Shown here: positions 56,291-64,000 of the stretch, one piece after another
Numbering within the stretch: position 1 is the first letter of the stretch
Layout: every line of letters begins with the position of its first letter
Assembly (NCBI GenBank): GCA_029339505.1
Contig: JAQISU010000096.1
Coordinates: forward strand, 1,354,501-1,418,500
Reading direction: 5' to 3'
DNA: 64,000 nucleotides
Source: Unio delphinus
Taxonomy: Eukaryota > Mollusca > Bivalvia > Unionida > Unionidae
Program-made: the position numbers and the translations under genes
The notes under the pieces: generated by a model
What the model was told of the DNA's origin: nothing
What the model saw: only the letters and a program-made list of their open reading frames with translations
The model's database searches: none

Positions 56291-57134
56291 ATAGGCGTAT
56301 ATTTTAAAATTTCCCAGAACATAACCAGGTTTGGGAGTCCTTCAAAGTGATAGACATATGAAAGACAATCTCATTGGACACCATTGCAATCTTTGATTAA
56401 TGTTTCCATAAGCTTGTTTTGAATAAAAATACATATCCATTTATTTAATTGTTTCTTAGAATAAGTTGGAATGGAAGACTTAGAACATATGTATAAATGG
56501 AAAAGTGTCATCGCATGCTCATCACCATATGTAAACGGCTCTTCCTCTTATTGATGAACGTTGGTAAAACTCAATGCATTTTGGGCACAGCTTATTGTAA
56601 ATCATTAACTTAACAATTTTCTATTATGTTTTCCAAATTTGGTGTGTAAAAATGTCAAATAAACGTTCAATGTCATAATGTGTATTTAATATTATTAGGA
56701 CCTTTTATCTTATGGAGGAATGTATTTACCAACTTGGGTCTCTTTATGTGTCTGATCGTTAAATCTCTCTTCCTTGCACAACCAGATTTATTTTCTACTG
56801 ATGATCTTCAGATATGGTTTCAAGTCATTAAAAATTCAGACAATCATGGCTGCCACTACCTTCACTCTTTTCATTATAAGATTTAGGAAATTAATCAACA
56901 AGTACTGAAATTCTTTTTGACATTTGTCTATTCGTATTCCGTATTTTTATTATAGATTTAACACGTATTAAAGGTAAGTGCAAATTTTCAAGTGCTCGTC
57001 TTGATTTATTTAATTATAAATATTTCAATATATATTTAACTGTTCAATATGTGTCTTTATTACATGTTCATAGTTTTATATCCGTCCTGGAACCTCATTC
57101 ATATTTTCCCACACAAATGCAGTAATCTATAATT
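56291..57134. other. No feature recognised
   Basis: AT-rich intergenic DNA. Confidence 0.4.
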
Positions 57135-57180
57135 CAGAGGCGTAACTAGTGGAGGGGGTGCAGAGGGGGGCACTCTAGCT
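57135..57180 (+). mobile_element. Single end of a family M1-like MITE
   Basis: CAGAGGCGTAACTAGTGGAG followed by a G-rich stretch resembles the left end of the two M1 MITEs. A matching right end was not found nearby, so this is probably a truncated copy. Confidence 0.5.
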
Positions 57181-60100
57181 AAACCTCTGCTATAATAACA
57201 ATCTAAACTCAGACGTTTATCATATATTTTTTTGCAAAATACCCATCTAAAAATTGTGTATTTTGTGTCCAGAGGAAGGCATTTTCTTTTCAGCATATCT
57301 ATATACACTAGGCGGTTGATCTCAGTAAACGTTAAATTATGCCTTCTCTTAGACCCTTTTAATGTGGGACTTTCGCAGAACGTCTGGGCGCATTGTGTAC
57401 ACAATGTGGCTGTGATTCTTCTGCGCGTAAAATGTTCAAAACAAACTTGTCATCTGTTTTCGTTGTTGTTTTCGTCTGTTATTGTTTTGCTTTGTTTGGT
57501 TTTCCATTTTTTGGCGGGGGTGGGGTGACTCATAACATGAATTTTATGTTCACCTTTTAAACAATTCCTAATTGCAAATTATTGGATTGTTTAGATTTGA
57601 TCTGCTTAATATTAAATAGTCATATCAAGAGACAAAGAGGAGATTCATGTAGCTGTTTCCTCTGACCCGTAATTTGCCCTGTAGGCCTAGGCCAAGCAGA
57701 CTTAGTTACTAAACCTAAATTCCTTTAGCTGTATGCGTTAGTGAATATTAGTGTCTGTGATCTCGTCTATCTGCACCAGTGAATATTGATTTTTATTTTA
57801 GTTGTATACAAAATTGTTAGGAACACCTCTGTCTTGCAGGCGCAGTAAAGTTTTAATTTGGATTTCAATTTGGTAGTATATACAAGATGCAAAACTTAAC
57901 ACTTTGAATGAACGTCCAGTTTCCGAATATCAATATATCAGTTTCAACGTTCTCGTATCCCGGTATTTAAAAACATGTAAATATGAATGTTCCAGCTTTT
58001 ACATATGCTGTCAAATGAAATGCTGCTGCACGTGTTGCGCAAATTGGTCACAAGATGTGAGATCCACACCAAGTCTAAAGAATCAAACCTCATTCGAAGG
58101 GCTCAGGAGAACTACTCGTCCACTCATCCTGATTGGGTAAAACTATATATTTGTCCTTGGGCCGAGTATATGCAAATTCTATTTCCCACCTTTATAATAA
58201 ATCGGAGTATATTTGTTGCTTTAAGAAAACGTTTAAGTTCAACATTTCTTAACATTTGGCGTACACATGAGTTATAAATAACAAATGCCTAATTTGCTTC
58301 GTGTTGTACACTGAGAACATGTTCCATTCGAAACAACTTTACTTTTTAAATACAGGTAGCTGATGTAAGCTTGAGTCTAAAATGGATAAAGATTATGAAC
58401 ATGTACTATTTTGTAGTTTCAAACTTTAAACTCGTTTTCTTGATGGTGTTTGCATTTACATTGACACTTTTCAGTAATTTAGGCGTCATTTTTTTGTTCC
58501 TTTCAATGATTAATGAGACAGTTTAACGAGTCAAACCTTGAAGAAGTTAAAAAAAATCGGATGTCAAAATTGTTGTGTTTTAGTTCAGGCAATGTTATCG
58601 ACATTTTCAACACCGAAGCCATGATGATACGTCGTCCTGCCAAAGGGAAGACGTCAGCAGATATTTAAATAAGTATATACTTGCTTTTCACAAGATGAAT
58701 GAGTATTTTTAGCGTCTCGGCCAATTCTTACCAAATTCCCACCAACTTTCACGCAATGCATGCTATTGTAATCCATTTATAACGCAGATAATGTTGAGAC
58801 AACAGACAATTGGTCTCAATCTAATTCAGGTAATGAACTAGCAATGTTCCAATTATACTGGCCAATCAGCAAGGTTCATTTATATATATGGCGCCAGTAT
58901 GCAGCGCTCTAGAATAGAGATTTAACCAAAATGGATCGTTTAGAACCTGAGAAGTCCGGAATTCTTTAAATGCAAATAAGTTACATTTTTATTGTAAAAA
59001 GTATTATACTTATATAAATATCTACTGAATTATTTACATTGGTGTGATAATGTATTGATAAAGCTGCACAGTCTTGAAAATGCTGGTGACCTGAGGCAAG
59101 TGTAATAATGCCTGACCAAACGAAAGCAATCAAATGCTGACGCTCGTTGTCAATTAGTTCAGCCATATGCTATTTCATAAAGATTTGTGATAACTCACTG
59201 AATAGGACGTTTATGACACGAAGATTGCTGAAATGTTTTACTGATAAAGAGACATGTGTGAAGCTGCAATTTCTCGAGTTACAAACATTGTATCTTATTA
59301 CAGGGTTATCTAATGTGTCATTAGTTAAAACAGACTATATTCAAAGCTTTGGTCCATTTTAGTACCAAGTTTGCATCAGGTACCTACGGTTCTTTAGTAA
59401 AAAGTGTAACAGTATAGAGAAGAAGTATACCGTGCTGTGTATAATGAGGACAGAGACGAGTAACTTTTCCGAATGATTCGTTCAAGGGACAAGTAATTGA
59501 GAGAAAATTTGCATGCGCCCTGCCTCGAACTCCTTGGTTTTCGTCGATGTGATCAAATTTGTCTCTAGAGATAATCAGGGTACCATAAAATGTAGTCCTT
59601 TGTGAACAGGTGTCCTTAATGCAGAGATTTAGTGTATGAGTAAAATTAACAAAATGGGTTCATGAACATTTTCTTTTATAAAGAAGGCAATTTTAAATAC
59701 ATCAGCTAATGCACAAATATTTAGGAAACTGTCCGACGTCATCCTTTCACCACTACTGAAAGAAAATCAAACAAAAATCATGAAGTAGTTTAACACACCG
59801 CAGAGGCAACACGGGCTCTAAGTTTCGGAAGGTGTTTTCCAAGAACTTGGAACAAATTATACATTTTTTTTACAGCCCATTTCTTCACTAATGCTATTTA
59901 TATAGAAATATAATTTATGCTAGGATTACATCTTAATATAAACCAGAATATAGTGAATAAATGATTTACATAACTTATATTTTTTTTAAAAAAAATATTT
60001 AAATAAGCAGAAGGTAACGATAACACTAACACGCAATTATATTTAAGATAATAATATTTATCTTGTGTCTCAAAATATAAAATTGGAAATACGAAGTAGC

Positions 60101-61347
60101 GTTCATGTCATAGTTTCCATGATATCTCTTGCAATTTCAATCTTCAAATTACAAAATTAATTCACGTATTCAATGTTTTTTCTTTGCCTTTTTACATTTC
60201 AATGAAATTTTTTCGTTAGACAGTACGATCAGTATCGAATTCTTTCCTATCCTTCACACATATTACCACCGAAAATTACTATTCGAGGACATGTTTACCA
60301 ACTTGCACATGTTATGTACTACATTATACAATGCCGCAAAATGGTGACGTTTTGTTTCTTCTGTATTCATCCTGTTTACAAATGCCGTGAGCAAAAGTGT
60401 TTGTTTCTCGTGGATAAAAAAATATATAAGAAAATATCAGAACTGAAACACAACGATATGCTCTTCCACATTTGTTGCAAATCACAAACAAACACGCAGG
60501 TTTGCACGTCAACTGAATTTGCAGGACATCATTAAAAATGCGTAAGAATTCTTGAGAATATCAATGTCAAATTGTATTCTCTGTCCGGAAAAGAGTTCGC
60601 ACTTAGGTGTCGTGCAAGTTGTAAGTCTGACAAATGTACTGTATACATTTCAAGACGTGCTATTCTTTGTGTAGGTTTTTTTTTTTTTGGTGGGTTTAAT
60701 ACCAATTCATTTGAAGGGTTGTTTTCTTGATGGGGTAAACTATTTATAAATATGCAGATATTATTGATAAACATACAAATATTAATTATGACGAAGGTGC
60801 TATTTTATATGGACGATTTTGTTTATCAAAATATTTAAATGGCAACTTATGTGATGTTTGTTTTGTGTTGCGTTTTTTTATTTGTTTAAATTCGTGAGTA
60901 CTATGTATCGAAGTAAAAAATTTGATACAAGTTTAGAAATTATGTAAAAGCTACATTCCGGCCATCAAGCTGTTTTAGACAGACTTTACGATCATGTTCA
61001 TTTTAGATCTTTTAGTGTGTCGCTCTTCGCAATCCATCCATATTATTCATCTAAGTTTTAATTATGGATAGGTTGTATACACATTTGTCAGTTATTACAC
61101 ATTGCTATCAGTGTGTTAAGAAAATATGGTATAGAACCACACAATGGCTTGAAATTCCAGAACTGTCTTGACTTGTGTGTCCCATTTGGTAAAATATGTG
61201 TATTTATTCTTTTTTAGGAGAATTATATAAACAGTTATAAAAGTCATGTTATTAGCTCAAATTTTACGACATTATGGATGGAGAAGATGTTTAAAATTAC
61301 AAGAAGAACAATTTATATTCTTCTTCGTACACTCGAAATAAGTATCA
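57181..61347. other. No gene recognised
   Basis: Two short pieces are worth noting. At 57987-58136 the plus strand reads as a possible exon (LHMLSNEMLLHVLRKL onward) ending at a GTAAAA. At 58878 TTATATATATGG is followed at 58931 by ATGGATCG in good start context, but that ORF is only 12 codons long. Neither is assigned. Confidence 0.35.
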
Positions 61348-61413
61348 CGAGAGGAAGACGACATTGACTTGCGCTCCATCCGAGAGGAAGACGACATTGA
61401 CTTGCGCTCCATC
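61348..61413 (+). repeat. Perfect 33-bp tandem duplication
   Basis: Two identical copies contain CGAGAGGAAGACGACATTG and ACTTGCGCTCCATC. In one frame the pair reads as an acidic REEDDIDLRSI repeat ending at a stop soon after. Confidence 0.95.

Positions 61414-64000
<2,587 letters not shown>

Overview
This is animal nuclear DNA: AT-rich, dense in microsatellites, with spliced coding exons carrying canonical GT..AG introns and many tRNA-derived SINEs. The SINE bodies (a V-domain-like core), the long simple-repeat tracts and the exon sequences suggest a lophotrochozoan, most likely a mollusc. The species cannot be named from the sequence alone.

Layout. (1) Positions 1-8.7 kb hold the 3' end of one confident host gene, eukaryotic translation initiation factor 3 subunit e (eIF3e/INT6), plus strand. 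Three terminal exons (860-962, 5380-5511, 8458-8484) are separated by introns loaded with mobile DNA: an L2/CR1-like LINE fragment split by a 1.2 kb non-autonomous hAT element, two full-length SINEs, and an 806 bp inverted-repeat element of uncertain superfamily. (2) 9-21 kb is intergenic and repetitive: SINE copies of two or three families, a 623 bp hAT-like element, a small hAT MITE, minisatellites and an L2-type 3' tail. (3) 21.4-30.05 kb is the most unusual block. A decayed protein-primed family-B DNA polymerase of Polinton/Maverick type (24287-28342) sits in DNA visibly richer in G+C than its surroundings. A TATA-like box lies just upstream, a tiny Arg/Cys-rich ORF lies further upstream, and arrays of the same 35-bp minisatellite lie on both sides (21.46 kb and 29.26-30.05 kb). 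(4) 30-38.2 kb is dominated by tandem arrays: 73-bp x7, 16-bp x about 91 with higher-order structure, 40-bp x about 21, and a TACA/TGCA compound microsatellite. (5) 38.2-64 kb has no recognisable host gene. It contains two dead mariner copies of one family, more SINEs, a complete solo LTR with a 5-bp target duplication, a second copy of the small hAT MITE family, a LINE reverse-transcriptase scrap and a microsatellite cluster near the right end.

There is no operon-like organisation. The only gene likely to be functional here is eIF3e. Everything else that once coded belongs to selfish elements and carries stops, frameshifts or deletions. The flanking sequence needed to see the 5' part of eIF3e is outside the window.
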